DNA of 37,825 nt from an uncultured Pirellulaceae bacterium (GTDB lineage Bacteria; Planctomycetota; Planctomycetia; Pirellulales; Pirellulaceae), in contig CALLUY010000076.1 of assembly GCA_938010615.1 (NCBI GenBank), forward strand, positions 1 through 37,825. Direction: 5' to 3'. The notes under the pieces were generated by a model, which did no database searches, had not been told where the DNA came from, and saw nothing but the letters and a program-made list of their open reading frames with translations. Both the position numbers and the translations under genes were made by a program. Positions 6,884 through 16,606 of this stretch are shown piece by piece (within the stretch, counting starts at the first letter, position 1; each line of letters starts with the position of its first letter).

Positions 6884-9604
6884 ATGAATCAAGTTCCTTT
6901 ATCCCGAAAAGCCTCAGCGATTATCAGCACGCTGATCGCCATCGTTTTGCTTGTCGGCAATGTTTCGGCATGTCAAATCGAAGAGTCATTCGATGACTCC
7001 GTATCCAGCTGGGTTACCAATGGAGAATATTCTGACTGCACGGTCGAACGAGGCTCGTGGCAACAGGATCGCGTTGTCGATCCGAAGTCAAACGAAACTT
7101 ATGAGCAAATCGAATTCGTCGCCAGCAAAGGCGACAACCTGCTAATCACCCATCCTGTGACGCCTTCATTCGTAATCCCTGAACTGAAGGCGTCAGTTCG
7201 AATTCGATCGCAGCGAAGAGGTGTGCAACTTAACGCGCGTGTTGTCCTTCCGCACAATCAATTGCCCAATGGCAAAACGATGACGGTTCTCTTGAGCGGC
7301 CCCGTTTCCAAACAGCAGGATCGATTTGAAACACTGACTTTCTCTGGCGAAAGAAGCCTACATAAACTCCTCCAGGGACAACTCTGGCTACTTCGCAGCA
7401 AACACAACAAAGAAGTTTCGCTTCGAGACGCTTACATCGATCAGTTGTCGCTCAACGTTTGCACGGGCAAGGGAAAATCACTGGTTCAAATCGACAACCT
7501 GAAAATCGATGGCGTCGTTGAAGCGACCCAAATTGCTGGCCGACAGGCCATCACCAGCGACTCTGTTGGTAACATCGAAACCGCAATCAACGAGGGCCAT
7601 GGACTGCGGCAAGTCTCAAAGACGTCCGGGCAATCACTGGTCGTTCGCGATGGCACCGTCCTGTTGGTCAACGAGAAGCCATTCTTCCCGAAGATCATTG
7701 AACACAACGGCGAACCATTCAACTACCTAAAGGCGATCGGATTCAACACGATTGAGCTAAAGTCAAATGCGACGGCAGCTGAGCTTGCCGAGGCAAAGAA
7801 GCTGGGAATCTGGCTCATCGTTCCGCCGCCGGCTTCGGTTGGCGTTGAGCCGATTGGCTTCGAGTACGACTCGGTGCTTGCTTGGTCCGTTGGACGAGAG
7901 TTGACGGGGAACCATGCGGGCAGAATTCGCCAGCGGATCCGGGAGATTCGTGAAACGGACTCACGACAAGGACGACCAATCTTCGGCCATTCCGTTTCCC
8001 ATTGGTCGCGTATCGCTCAACAAGTTGACATTCATTCAATTGGGCTTCAACCCATCGGCAGCAGCTATTTGCTCAGCCAGTACAGCGACTGGCTTTCCGC
8101 TCGCTCTCTTGCGATTGGATCCAGCAAACCAATCTGCGCTGACGTTCAAACGGAAATGAGCGAAGCAGTTCTTGGCCAGATGGCTGCGATCTTCGGGCAG
8201 TCACCCCCAACGCCGATCGAGTTTCAACAACTCAAAAGCATCGCCACCGAGGCCATTGTTTCGGGAGCTCGATGCCTTCGATTTCGATCACGCACTCGGC
8301 TTGATGGCGACGACCCGGAATCAAAGCTCCGTTCCCTAACGATTCAGTACGTCAATCGTTGGCTCGACCAAATCGAGCCGTGGATCAGCGGCGGCGTTGT
8401 CCTTGGCAAACTTCCGACATCGAATCGAAACGGAGAGTCACTTGAAGTGACGGCGCTCGCGACCGATCGAGCAAGGCTGCTTTTGGTTCAACGCCCGACT
8501 CACCACGAACAGTTTTGGGCCGGAGACTGCCCTGCCCTGCCGATCACGATCGTGGATACCGACACCATCCATACGCATCGAGTTTACCATCTGACCGATT
8601 CAGAATTGGCTCCACTTTCGACACAACGGACGCCGGAGGGAACCGCGATCACCATCGATCGCGCCCCTTTCATGATGACGTTGGTCATGACGCAAGACGG
8701 TCCACTGATCAATCAACTCATGGGCAGCTTCGAAAGCAATGGCAAACAATCGATGTTCGATATGCACATGTCGATCACTCAGCATTGGCTCGCAATCGAA
8801 CAGCTTCTTAACGGACAGATGGAGAAGCTCTCCAAGAACACCGCCGGTAGCAGCGGAGCAATCAACGAAGCCGTTACTGCAATTCAAAACGCCAGCCAGC
8901 TTAGACAGAAGAAAAGCTATTCGCAGGCGACCCCGTTTCTCAATCGAGCAGACGAACGTTTGGCATTTTTCAGGCGTGAACTTCAAGCAACGGCACTGGG
9001 GACATTTCAATCCAAAACATCATCGCCCCTAACGATGCACGTGGCCTTGGTTCCCTACCACTGGATCCTAGCCAGAGAGACACCCAAATCAGAAAGCGGA
9101 ATCAACCATTTGGCGGCTGGCGATTTCGAAGATCTTGGTTTGATGAAACGAAGCGGTTGGTCCAACAGCCGAGTCGAAGATCAGCGACTTCGAACGCATG
9201 TCGAACTTTCGCCCGAAGCAGCCAAAGACGGAAGAACCGGCTTGAAATTGACGACCAGCGGATCGTTAAAAATGGTCGAGTCGGTCCCGTTGTGGGTTGG
9301 CAGCCCGCCAATACGAGTCAAAACGCGGCAACTGGTTCGCATTCATGGCTGGGTCAATGTGCCTCAAGTCATCGCCGGCAGCGAAGCTGGATTTCGCATC
9401 GTGGATTCGATCGGTGGCGAGTCACTTGCAGAAGCGATTCCTGTCACTCAAGGCTGGCAAGAGTTCACGCTCTATCGAAACGCTGTGAACGATTCGCAAT
9501 TGACAGTTCGATTTGAGCTTACCGGAATCGGACAAGCCATGGTCGATGAGGTTACCGTTCAAGTGATTGAACTTCCTTCGCCCGAACGCTCTGCGAAGCG
9601 ATAG
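6884..9604 (+). CDS. Secreted glycoside-hydrolase-like protein with flanking beta-sandwich regions
   Basis: 906-residue exported protein. The N-terminus (KASAIISTLIAIVLLVGNVSA, cleavage before CQIEES, about residue 30) is a signal peptide. Residues about 30-220 resemble a carbohydrate-binding beta-sandwich (ESFDDSVSSW...). Residues about 250-500 read like a TIM-barrel glycoside hydrolase: the effect of KAIGFNTIELKSN, KKLGIWLIVPPP, VLAWSVGRELTG and RPIFGHSVSHWSR is that of GH2/GH5-like strands. A clear pair of catalytic glutamates cannot be assigned; RELTG is the best acid/base candidate. Residues about 745-900 form another beta-sandwich (GDFEDLGLMKRSGW). Catalytic activity is not certain. The gene stands alone and converges on recQ. 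Confidence 0.75.
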   Translation: MNQVPLSRKASAIISTLIAIVLLVGNVSACQIEESFDDSVSSWVTNGEYSDCTVERGSWQQDRVVDPKSNETYEQIEFVASKGDNLLITHPVTPSFVIPELKASVRIRSQRRGVQLNARVVLPHNQLPNGKTMTVLLSGPVSKQQDRFETLTFSGERSLHKLLQGQLWLLRSKHNKEVSLRDAYIDQLSLNVCTGKGKSLVQIDNLKIDGVVEATQIAGRQAITSDSVGNIETAINEGHGLRQVSKTSGQSLVVRDGTVLLVNEKPFFPKIIEHNGEPFNYLKAIGFNTIELKSNATAAELAEAKKLGIWLIVPPPASVGVEPIGFEYDSVLAWSVGRELTGNHAGRIRQRIREIRETDSRQGRPIFGHSVSHWSRIAQQVDIHSIGLQPIGSSYLLSQYSDWLSARSLAIGSSKPICADVQTEMSEAVLGQMAAIFGQSPPTPIEFQQLKSIATEAIVSGARCLRFRSRTRLDGDDPESKLRSLTIQYVNRWLDQIEPWISGGVVLGKLPTSNRNGESLEVTALATDRARLLLVQRPTHHEQFWAGDCPALPITIVDTDTIHTHRVYHLTDSELAPLSTQRTPEGTAITIDRAPFMMTLVMTQDGPLINQLMGSFESNGKQSMFDMHMSITQHWLAIEQLLNGQMEKLSKNTAGSSGAINEAVTAIQNASQLRQKKSYSQATPFLNRADERLAFFRRELQATALGTFQSKTSSPLTMHVALVPYHWILARETPKSESGINHLAAGDFEDLGLMKRSGWSNSRVEDQRLRTHVELSPEAAKDGRTGLKLTTSGSLKMVESVPLWVGSPPIRVKTRQLVRIHGWVNVPQVIAGSEAGFRIVDSIGGESLAEAIPVTQGWQEFTLYRNAVNDSQLTVRFELTGIGQAMVDEVTVQVIELPSPERSAKR

Positions 9605-9649
9605 TTTCATTTGTCACCCTGCCTTGACCATCCTTCCCCTAGGACGCGA

Positions 9650-11590
9650 TTATCCAGTGACTTCGATTTTCGCATCAACTTCTTTCATCACGTAATCAAA
9701 TGGCGTCTGCGTGCACGATCCAAATGACGCATGCTTGGTCAGTTTCGCGCGCGTGAGTGCAGGAGAACGGATGCCGCACAGGAATCGGGCAATGGCCCGC
9801 GATGAATTAAGCGCTGAGGGATTTGCGGTCGCAAGCTGCTGAATTAGCTGCAGATCTGACCGGTCCAAATTGACGTAGGACGGTTCGCCAATCGCAAACG
9901 GACCAGCCCCAACACAAAACGAACAGTTGCCGCACGGTTCATCCAGCGATTGCCCAAAATGCGATGACAGCATACCCGCCTGACACTCTTTGGCGGCGGC
10001 CAGTTCGAAGACTTGACGCGTTCGCTGAACCTCACCTTTCTCGCGCGATTCGACTTTCTCAAAAAACGATTGAGCCAAACTTTGAATGGACTCAAACGGC
10101 TTTAGTTTTCGATAACCATGAACCAAACCGCTGGCCTTCAACTCGATCCAACCTTTATCGTTGAAGTAGTCCAATGCTTTTACGATTTTGGAACGCTCAC
10201 AATTTAGCTTGGCCATCGTGTCCGCCAAATCGATCGAAAACCAGATCTTTCGCTTCTTGCTACACGCTAACAATTGCCGGACAAACTCCTGGCGTTCGCC
10301 TTCGAAATTCCCAATCAGCTCCGCGCCGGTGACTTTTGGCTTGAAAGAATAGCTGTCGTAGCGAGGCGATGTTGACTCAAGATACCCATCAAGTTCCAAA
10401 TAAGTCAGCAACGTTTTGGTCACAATCGATCGGATGTCACACTGATTGCCAAGCTTGATCGGACTGATGAAGAACTCGTTGGGCTGATTCTCAATTTCTG
10501 AAACAAACGATTCAATGGACGGCAGCGATGGCGTGTCACCGAAAACAAAGTTCTCTAAAGTGATTCGGTCTTCGGGTACCAGCAACATTTCACAAATCGA
10601 ATCACCACCGTCCCGGCCCGCTCGACCAATTTCCTGAGCGTAACTTTCGATCGATTTTGGTGGGTTGTAATGATAGATGGCGCGGATATCCGATTTGTCG
10701 ATGCCCATCCCAAACGCGATCGTCGCAACCACGATTCGATTGTCACCATGCATAAACCATTCTTGAATTTCGGCACGCGCATCTGAGTCCATTCCGGCGT
10801 GATAGGCTTTGGCATCGAGCCCCGCGGCAACGACCATCGCCGCAACCTGTTCGGCTGTCTTTTGGAGCGTCACATAAATGATGGTCGCACCTTGATTCGA
10901 ACTTGTCAGTTTTCCGATCAGAGTTTGATCTCGTTCTTCAGCCGTCAGGACTTGAGAACGCAAATGGAGGTTGGGGCGAAAGAACGGAGTGCAAATAACG
11001 TCATCGGCCGGAATATCAAAGGCGGCCTGAATATCCTTCTGCACTGCCGGCGTTGCCGTCGCGGTCAAACAAAGCACTCGCTCAACCTTCAACTTTTCGG
11101 CGATGCTGCACATCTTCAAATAGTCCGGACGAAAGTTGTGCCCCCACTGGCTGATGCAATGAGCTTCGTCGATCGCGAACAAAGAGATTTTGACTCCTTC
11201 CAGCGAGCTACGAAAACGTTCGTTGAAGAATCGCTCTGGTGCCACGTACAGCAGCTTCGCCGTCCCGCTTCGAATCAAAGAGACGGCTTCGCGATACTCT
11301 TCAAACGACAGACTCGAATCAAGCCGAACGGCAGAGACGCCTTTGCTGACCAATTGATCGATCTGATCTTTCATCAACGCGATCAGCGGCGAAACAACCA
11401 CCGTCAGACCTTCAAACATCAAGGCCGGCAACTGATAGCAAAGCGACTTTCCACCGCCGGTTGGAAAAACGGCCAGCACCGATTTGCCATCCAGCAGTCG
11501 AGCGACGACATCGTTCTGTCCCGACTTAAAATCATCCCAACCGAAGTGCTCTTTCAGGACAGAACGTGGATCAACATTTTGAGTGGACAT
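9650..11590 (-). CDS. recQ: ATP-dependent DNA helicase RecQ
   Basis: 3'-5' DNA helicase of 646 aa acting in recombination and fork repair. In order: motif 0/I FGWDDFKSGQ and FPTGGGKSLCYQLPA (Walker A), motif II IDEAHCISQWGHNFRP, motif III TATATP, motif V/VI GMGIDKSDIRAIYH and QEIGRAGRDG, then the RQC zinc site (KECQAGMLSSHF...EPCGNCSFC) with four cysteines near residues 534-560. The C-terminus has a short helical HRDC-like segment (LQLIQQLATANPSALNSSRAIA). The aromatic-rich loop usually reads HDFRP; here it is HNFRP. The ATG at 11590 has only weak ribosome-site support. It is divergent from kdsC. Confidence 0.95.
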   Translation of the reverse strand: MSTQNVDPRSVLKEHFGWDDFKSGQNDVVARLLDGKSVLAVFPTGGGKSLCYQLPALMFEGLTVVVSPLIALMKDQIDQLVSKGVSAVRLDSSLSFEEYREAVSLIRSGTAKLLYVAPERFFNERFRSSLEGVKISLFAIDEAHCISQWGHNFRPDYLKMCSIAEKLKVERVLCLTATATPAVQKDIQAAFDIPADDVICTPFFRPNLHLRSQVLTAEERDQTLIGKLTSSNQGATIIYVTLQKTAEQVAAMVVAAGLDAKAYHAGMDSDARAEIQEWFMHGDNRIVVATIAFGMGIDKSDIRAIYHYNPPKSIESYAQEIGRAGRDGGDSICEMLLVPEDRITLENFVFGDTPSLPSIESFVSEIENQPNEFFISPIKLGNQCDIRSIVTKTLLTYLELDGYLESTSPRYDSYSFKPKVTGAELIGNFEGERQEFVRQLLACSKKRKIWFSIDLADTMAKLNCERSKIVKALDYFNDKGWIELKASGLVHGYRKLKPFESIQSLAQSFFEKVESREKGEVQRTRQVFELAAAKECQAGMLSSHFGQSLDEPCGNCSFCVGAGPFAIGEPSYVNLDRSDLQLIQQLATANPSALNSSRAIARFLCGIRSPALTRAKLTKHASFGSCTQTPFDYVMKEVDAKIEVTG

Positions 11591-11750
11591 GCTTTAAGGC
11601 TTTGAAAGTTGATTTGATTGGGCAGCGGCTTTCCAGATCAGTCAATATACCCGACGAACGCCAAACGCTAGCATACCTTTTGACGTACGGGCAACAACAG
11701 CACCACGCTAAAATCTGCCGCTGACGAACAACTCGCTGCGGATATCGTAA

Positions 11751-12275
11751 ATGAAGCTCGAACAACGGATGCAAGGAATCAAATTGATTCTGTCGGATGT
11801 CGACGGAGTGATGACTTGTGGTGGCATCACGTACGACAATCAAGGTGTTGAAACCAAAACCTTTCACGTACGCGATGGAATGGGCATTAAGCTTTGGCAG
11901 CGAACCGGTTATCGATTCGGCGTCATTACTGCTCGCAGTTCCCACATTGTTAAACTGCGGATGGACGAATTGAAAGTCGATCTCGTTCGCCAAGGAGCAG
12001 AAAAGAAACTCGAGGTCGCCAACGAAATCATGAAAGAGATGTCGCTGACGGCTCAGCAGATTTGCTACATCGGCGACGACCTGACCGACATGGCATTGAT
12101 GGAAACCGTTGGCTTGGCGGCGTCCGTTTCTGACGGTGCTGCGGAAGTAAAGAAGTGTGCTCAACTGGTCACCAAAGCCGGTGGTGGACAAGGTGCGATT
12201 CGTGAACTGATCGAAGCGATTCTCAAAAGCCAAAACCGTTGGCAAGAGATGCTGCAAGCTTATTCGCTTGGTTAG
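11751..12275 (+). CDS. kdsC: 3-deoxy-D-manno-octulosonate 8-phosphate phosphatase (KdsC-type HAD)
   Basis: HAD-superfamily phosphatase releasing phosphate from KDO-8-P in lipopolysaccharide core synthesis. At 174 aa it has the usual KdsC length. Motif I is SDVDGVMTCGGITYD (nucleophile and acid Asp), followed by FHVRDGMGIKLW, motif II ITARSS, motif III lysine near EKKLEVANEI, and motif IV YIGDDLTDMALM. The C-terminal GGGQGAIRELIEAIL, the glycine-rich tail of the family, is present. The ATG at 11751 is the first usable start. The next gene (46 bp away) is LptA-like, echoing the E. coli kdsC-lptC-lptA order. A related YrbI-type HAD of another sugar pathway is the alternative. Confidence 0.92.
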   Translation: MKLEQRMQGIKLILSDVDGVMTCGGITYDNQGVETKTFHVRDGMGIKLWQRTGYRFGVITARSSHIVKLRMDELKVDLVRQGAEKKLEVANEIMKEMSLTAQQICYIGDDLTDMALMETVGLAASVSDGAAEVKKCAQLVTKAGGGQGAIRELIEAILKSQNRWQEMLQAYSLG

Positions 12276-12321
12276 TCCAAGCCAAAACTAATCCTGCAAT
12301 CGTTGGAAAGGAAGTCAACCG

Positions 12322-15300
12322 TTGCCCAATCGAATGAACCCACTTGCCAGATACCTGTTCGCACTTTCAGCAATGATTGTTGCCTACACAGCGTACGCAA
12401 AAATGGCAGTCCCATTCCTCGAAGGGCCACCGAACATCACTCGTAGACAGCAAGTCGCACTCGACGATTCGGACAATTCCGATGTCTTGGACAAGAGCCA
12501 TTTGCCTTCGCTGGTCCCAAACGACGCTTGGGAATTGGGATCTTGCAAAACGTTGTTGACGCCACAGGGAACGGTCTATTTTAAAGAGTGGGAACCGGTC
12601 GACGATCAGGGCAACTATCGCTTGGTTCCATTCACGATTGTCATTAACGATCCCGTCAACAAGATTCACAACCACTTGTCGGTTGCCGATCCGACACAGA
12701 AGAAGCCGTCTCCGATTGTGTTACGCGCTGTCGAAGGCGCTCGGTTGAAGTTCTCCAAACCGCTGACCGCTCGCGCGAACCAAGACGACATCGAAATGGA
12801 GTCGGCTCAACTGGACGGACAAGTCACCGTTTTTCGTCCAGCCAACGTAGCCAATGACGAAGACGAACTTCGCGTCGTGACGCGAAACATTCAAGTCACT
12901 CACAGTCAGGTCTTTACGCTCAGCGACGTCCATTTTTCTTTTGGGCCGCATCATGGCAGTGGTCGTAACCTTTCGATCAAACTGGCGCACAAACCAGCGG
13001 AAGACTCGCCCGCGAAAAGCTTCTCCAGTATTGAAGGGGTCGAACAAATGGAACTGGCCTACGTCAGTGAACTTGTTCTGCAGCCCGTGGACTCCAACGC
13101 ATTCTCTCCGTCTGAGGTCAAACGCGATGGCGACGCCAACATGGCCTCGAATCAGCCACTTACGCTTTCCAATCAAAAGACGCCATTGCGATTGTCTTGC
13201 GACGGTCCTTTCGTTTTCCGCATGGGAGAAAAGAAAGCGTGGTTTCGCGACAATGTCGTTGTGACTCAACTGGATCAATTTCGAGACAACCTTCGATGTG
13301 AATCGCTTCAAATTGACTTTCAAAAAGACGCCTCCGAAACAACTTCTGTCAAAAACTTGATCGCGATTGGTTCGCGCGAAAAGCCAGCCACCATCGTTTC
13401 GAACGCTCAACAAACGATGATCGTCGGAGAAGAACTGGATTTCGACGTGCCGAATTCCATAATTAAGGCGACTGGTTCGGGACCCGTTACCATTCAGAAT
13501 CCCAAGTTCGCGTTCGAAGCTCCAAGCCTCGAGTACCGTCTGACTGAAAACGGAAAGCTCGGCCCATTGGTTGCAGCTGGACCTGGTGTTTTGAAAGGCG
13601 TTTCTGACGATTCGAATCGCCGCTTTCAAGTCCACTGGCAGCGACAGCTAACGACCAATGATTACGACGCCGAACGCGTCGAGATAAACATTGACGGCGA
13701 CGCAGCTGTCAATTTTGATGCTTTGAATCAAATCGCCGCTGACAATATTCGCTTCCTCGTTTGGCAACTGCCGGCTGCAGATTCGACTACTGAAAATCCA
13801 AAATGGCAGTACCTTCCGTCGCAGCTAAAAACGATCGACGACGTTCGCATCCAGACCGAAAAACTCAATGGTGCTGCCAAAACGTTCGTCGCCAACTGGC
13901 CACGGCCAACGGTCGAGCAACTGGGAACATTGCCGCACACCGTTTCCTATCGCCCAGTACCACAGCGACTGAACAACCCCTATTCGCGTGAAGAGCCCCT
14001 CGAAGAAGTTCGCGACCTGCCAACATTCGACGTCGCTGGAAACGTCATAAAGTCTCGCGTGATGAGTTTCTCTGGTGACGAAGTGATCGCCAACGTGGAC
14101 GGAGACATGGACAACCTTCAAATTCGCGACCTCGTCGTCAACGGTTCGCTTAAACTCGAAAGCAACACAACCGACCGGCGTCCGTTTGCGATCTCTGGAG
14201 CTTCAATGAAGCTCGTCCCGCAAGCCGAAGACCTGTATCGCGTGACGATCACGGGTAACAATGAACGGCCGGCCAAGTTCAAGACCAATGGATTCGATCT
14301 CGTTGGGACGAACCTGCAGCTTGATCAATCTGCGAACACCATTTGGGTTCAAGGAGCAGGAAATCTGACGATCGACGGACAGAAACAGAATCTGCAGCGA
14401 AACCAAGACAAGCAAAAGTTGTCAGGGTTGGAAAAGGCCAAAGTCAGTTGGGGTGGTGGAATGGTTTTCGATGGCTCAAAAATCTACTTCGAAAACGCCA
14501 TCGAACTTTTCGCCAATCGTCGACCCAATGCAGAAGGACAACGATCCACCACCAAAACCAACAGTGAGGCGCTGACGATTGAACTCACTGAATCGATTCG
14601 ATTCGAAAAACTTGCAGACTCCGGTTCAGAATCTGAATCGCAGGACCGCAACGAACCGCAGATCCATCGCATGGTTTTCGTCAACCATGTTGATCAGAAC
14701 CAACGTGCCTTTCAACTGGCCAGTCATCAGCAAGATGATCTTGGCAGCAACAAAATCATTGGCGTACAAAACGCAACCTTCGATGCCAATGGAAACGTTG
14801 TCGCGTTGCAAAAGCTCTTTGTTCCAATGGCAACCGTCGACGCCGTTTCAGGTGACATCGCAACGAGCGGCCCCGGAACGGCCCTCACCTATCAGTACTC
14901 AAAAGGCGGCAACCAAATCACGGGGTTCTCTCGAAACAACCCAGCCGACAATTCCAAAGCTCCGTCACTCTCGTGCGTTCACGTGAAGTTCGACGGACAA
15001 CTGGTTGGCAATTCTGAAAAAGGCACGATGGAGATCAGTCGCAACACACGTAGTGCGTGGGCAAACGTAGACCGCATCGATCAGACTCTCGATCCAGATC
15101 GTCCCGATCAATTGCCGCTCGGAGCTGCAGTACTCAAGAGTGACCGACTCAAGTTCGCACAGTGGACTCCGCGAAATTCTGAGCCACGTTTGGAAATGGA
15201 AGCCGAAGGAAACACAAGCATTCGCAGCCAGCTCTTTGAAGCGGTCGCTGACAGGCTGACTTACGCGGACGACACGGACATGTTGGTGTTGGAAGGAAAC

Positions 15301-15456
15301 GCTCCTGCGTTCGCGAAGCTTACTTATCGCAAGACTCCGAAATCCATGGCTCAAACAACTTTGGCAAGCAAGGTGATGTATCGTTTGTCCGACGGTTCGG
15401 CGAGAGGCATCGACATTCAAAGTGTCGAAGCGAACATTTCCGGCGCAAAAAAATAA
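12322..15456 (+). CDS. Giant LptA/OstA-like envelope protein
   Basis: 1044 residues. A TTG start at 12322 fits the strong Shine-Dalgarno GGAAAGGAAG (12305-12314) seven bases upstream; an ATG four codons later is the alternative. The N-terminus has one hydrophobic helix (ARYLFALSAMIVAYTAYA), probably an inner-membrane anchor as in LptC, or a signal. The rest is beta-rich with repeated strand patterns such as LRCESLQIDFQ, IKATGSGPVTIQ, IWVQGAGNLTID and ADRLTYADDTDMLVLEG, the style of OstA/LptA jellyroll segments. The position 46 bp after kdsC supports a role in LPS transport across the periplasm. E. coli LptA is under 200 aa, so this is several times longer. Homology is judged by eye only; no LptB ATPase lies in the window. 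Confidence 0.7.
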   Translation: MPNRMNPLARYLFALSAMIVAYTAYAKMAVPFLEGPPNITRRQQVALDDSDNSDVLDKSHLPSLVPNDAWELGSCKTLLTPQGTVYFKEWEPVDDQGNYRLVPFTIVINDPVNKIHNHLSVADPTQKKPSPIVLRAVEGARLKFSKPLTARANQDDIEMESAQLDGQVTVFRPANVANDEDELRVVTRNIQVTHSQVFTLSDVHFSFGPHHGSGRNLSIKLAHKPAEDSPAKSFSSIEGVEQMELAYVSELVLQPVDSNAFSPSEVKRDGDANMASNQPLTLSNQKTPLRLSCDGPFVFRMGEKKAWFRDNVVVTQLDQFRDNLRCESLQIDFQKDASETTSVKNLIAIGSREKPATIVSNAQQTMIVGEELDFDVPNSIIKATGSGPVTIQNPKFAFEAPSLEYRLTENGKLGPLVAAGPGVLKGVSDDSNRRFQVHWQRQLTTNDYDAERVEINIDGDAAVNFDALNQIAADNIRFLVWQLPAADSTTENPKWQYLPSQLKTIDDVRIQTEKLNGAAKTFVANWPRPTVEQLGTLPHTVSYRPVPQRLNNPYSREEPLEEVRDLPTFDVAGNVIKSRVMSFSGDEVIANVDGDMDNLQIRDLVVNGSLKLESNTTDRRPFAISGASMKLVPQAEDLYRVTITGNNERPAKFKTNGFDLVGTNLQLDQSANTIWVQGAGNLTIDGQKQNLQRNQDKQKLSGLEKAKVSWGGGMVFDGSKIYFENAIELFANRRPNAEGQRSTTKTNSEALTIELTESIRFEKLADSGSESESQDRNEPQIHRMVFVNHVDQNQRAFQLASHQQDDLGSNKIIGVQNATFDANGNVVALQKLFVPMATVDAVSGDIATSGPGTALTYQYSKGGNQITGFSRNNPADNSKAPSLSCVHVKFDGQLVGNSEKGTMEISRNTRSAWANVDRIDQTLDPDRPDQLPLGAAVLKSDRLKFAQWTPRNSEPRLEMEAEGNTSIRSQLFEAVADRLTYADDTDMLVLEGNAPAFAKLTYRKTPKSMAQTTLASKVMYRLSDGSARGIDIQSVEANISGAKK

Positions 15457-15526
15457 GGATGGGCGTTAGCGCAACGAATTTCCGAGTCGTCATCACCCTC
15501 CCTCTGGGAGGCGTCGATCGAATCTG

Positions 15527-16195
15527 TTAGATCATTGCAGTTCGCTGCGGCTCGTTGCGAATACCACCTGCCGTGAGGACTTTATGCAAAATGTCTTTGC
15601 GGGCGCGTTTGATCTTTCTCGGGTCAGGCCAACGACGCAGCAACTCGAGCCTCAGCGACTGACTGATTCTGAGACTCAACAGCAACGGATAACACGCTTT
15701 TAACCGTGCCGTTAGCTTGTTGCCGAGCTTGGTGTTTTCGTCCACCAGCTGACGGCGAGTTCGACTCAGTTGGTCGATCGTGCGAGTCAACTCGTCATTG
15801 GGCTTGAAGCATTTGAGCAGCGTGCGACGCTCGACGAGCATTCGGGCCAGGAGCCACGCATCGCCTTGATCTGTTTTGCCGCCGGCGTTGGTGTAGCTGT
15901 CACGGTAACTGGACAACTGCTTGGGATTGATGGGAAACAGCAGCACTTTGTCGCGAAACATCAGTGCGTTTACCAACGGACCGTGAGCTTGTTCAACGAT
16001 GATTCCGATGGCACCGCCGTTGGCCTGTTTTAGCTTTTGGGCAATCCATTGGTCGATGGCTTGCGGAGTCTGGGCGACCGTTTCTTGCATGCCCTACCCT
16101 TGTTGGTCAATGACGTAAGCATCATGCTGAGAGTCTGCCCAGTCGACGCCAATGAAGAGCGTGATGGGAAGAGTTTTTTCCGGATTGTTTTTCAT
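15527..16195 (-). pseudogene. IS110-family transposase remnant (nonsense mutation, C-terminus lost)
   Basis: The N-terminal DEDD domain of an IS110 transposase is recognisable. From the ATG at 16195 it reads FIGVDWADSQHDAYV, then DQQG and an in-frame TAG about 34 codons in, resuming as GMQETVAQTPQAIDQW. The acidic residues are still present: the first Asp in GVDWAD, Glu in IIVEQAHG, and Asp-Asp in KTDQGDAWLLARML. After RARKDILHKVLTAGGIRNE the frame ends at about residue 222, so the Transposase_20 domain with the catalytic Ser, usual for proteins of 300-400 aa, is missing. Sequence downstream does not resume it. Dead element; its leader (16200-16480) is separately listed. Confidence 0.88.
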
Positions 16196-16199
16196 CGTG

Positions 16200-16480
16200 C
16201 ACCTGTCAAAATGAAGTTGGTAAAGGTAAGCCAGCTTTTTTCTGCGGAAACCTTATAGATAGCCTTGATAGCAACATCTGAGTGATCGGTCTTTGAAGAA
16301 AGCAAGCGAAGCGTTCGGAAGTCTACACAAGCCGTCATGCGGCAAGGCCAGATCGATCCGTAACGCTTCGCTGGCTTACACCTTCATTAAAACGGGCGCG
16401 GCTTTGTTGTTCCAGCACTTAAAGCTCTCAGCTGAGCAAGCGGCTGACGCTTGAAGTGCTGAACAAAGCCGTAAGGGGAA
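16200..16480 (-). ncRNA. Structured leader of the IS110 remnant, candidate bridge RNA relic
   Basis: On the transposase strand, just upstream of its start, two large stem-loops follow each other. The first pairs 16399-16425 with 16449-16471 (GGCTTTGTT/AACAAAGCC outside, CAGCACTT/AAGTGCTG inside, with an asymmetric bulge). The second pairs 16305-16319 with 16357-16372 (AGCGAAGCGTT/AACGCTTCGCT plus one bulged base) and encloses a small GCCG-TCATG-CGGC hairpin. IS110 elements carry a bridge RNA in the noncoding end 5' of the transposase, which folds into stem-loops with internal guide loops. The position and fold fit; guide loops cannot be assigned without element ends. Confidence 0.45.
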
Positions 16481-16606
16481 TAACCTATAAGGCCGGATCA
16501 AGAAAACACCTCAATAGCCGGAGCCGCGGACGTCACCAAGAAGTTGGACAGTGTTCAAAGAATTCAAATTGGGATACCGTGTTTTCCCAGCTCCGACAAT
16601 TCTGAC

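Noticed and set aside
10799-11605. Plus-strand frame of 268 codons inside recQ
   Set aside because: Antisense of a helicase with all motifs; the translation is Arg/Gln-rich and unrecognisable.
15497-15511. Hairpin CCTCCC-TCT-GGGAGG after the LptA-like gene as a rho-independent terminator
   Set aside because: No T-run follows on either strand; the stem is short.
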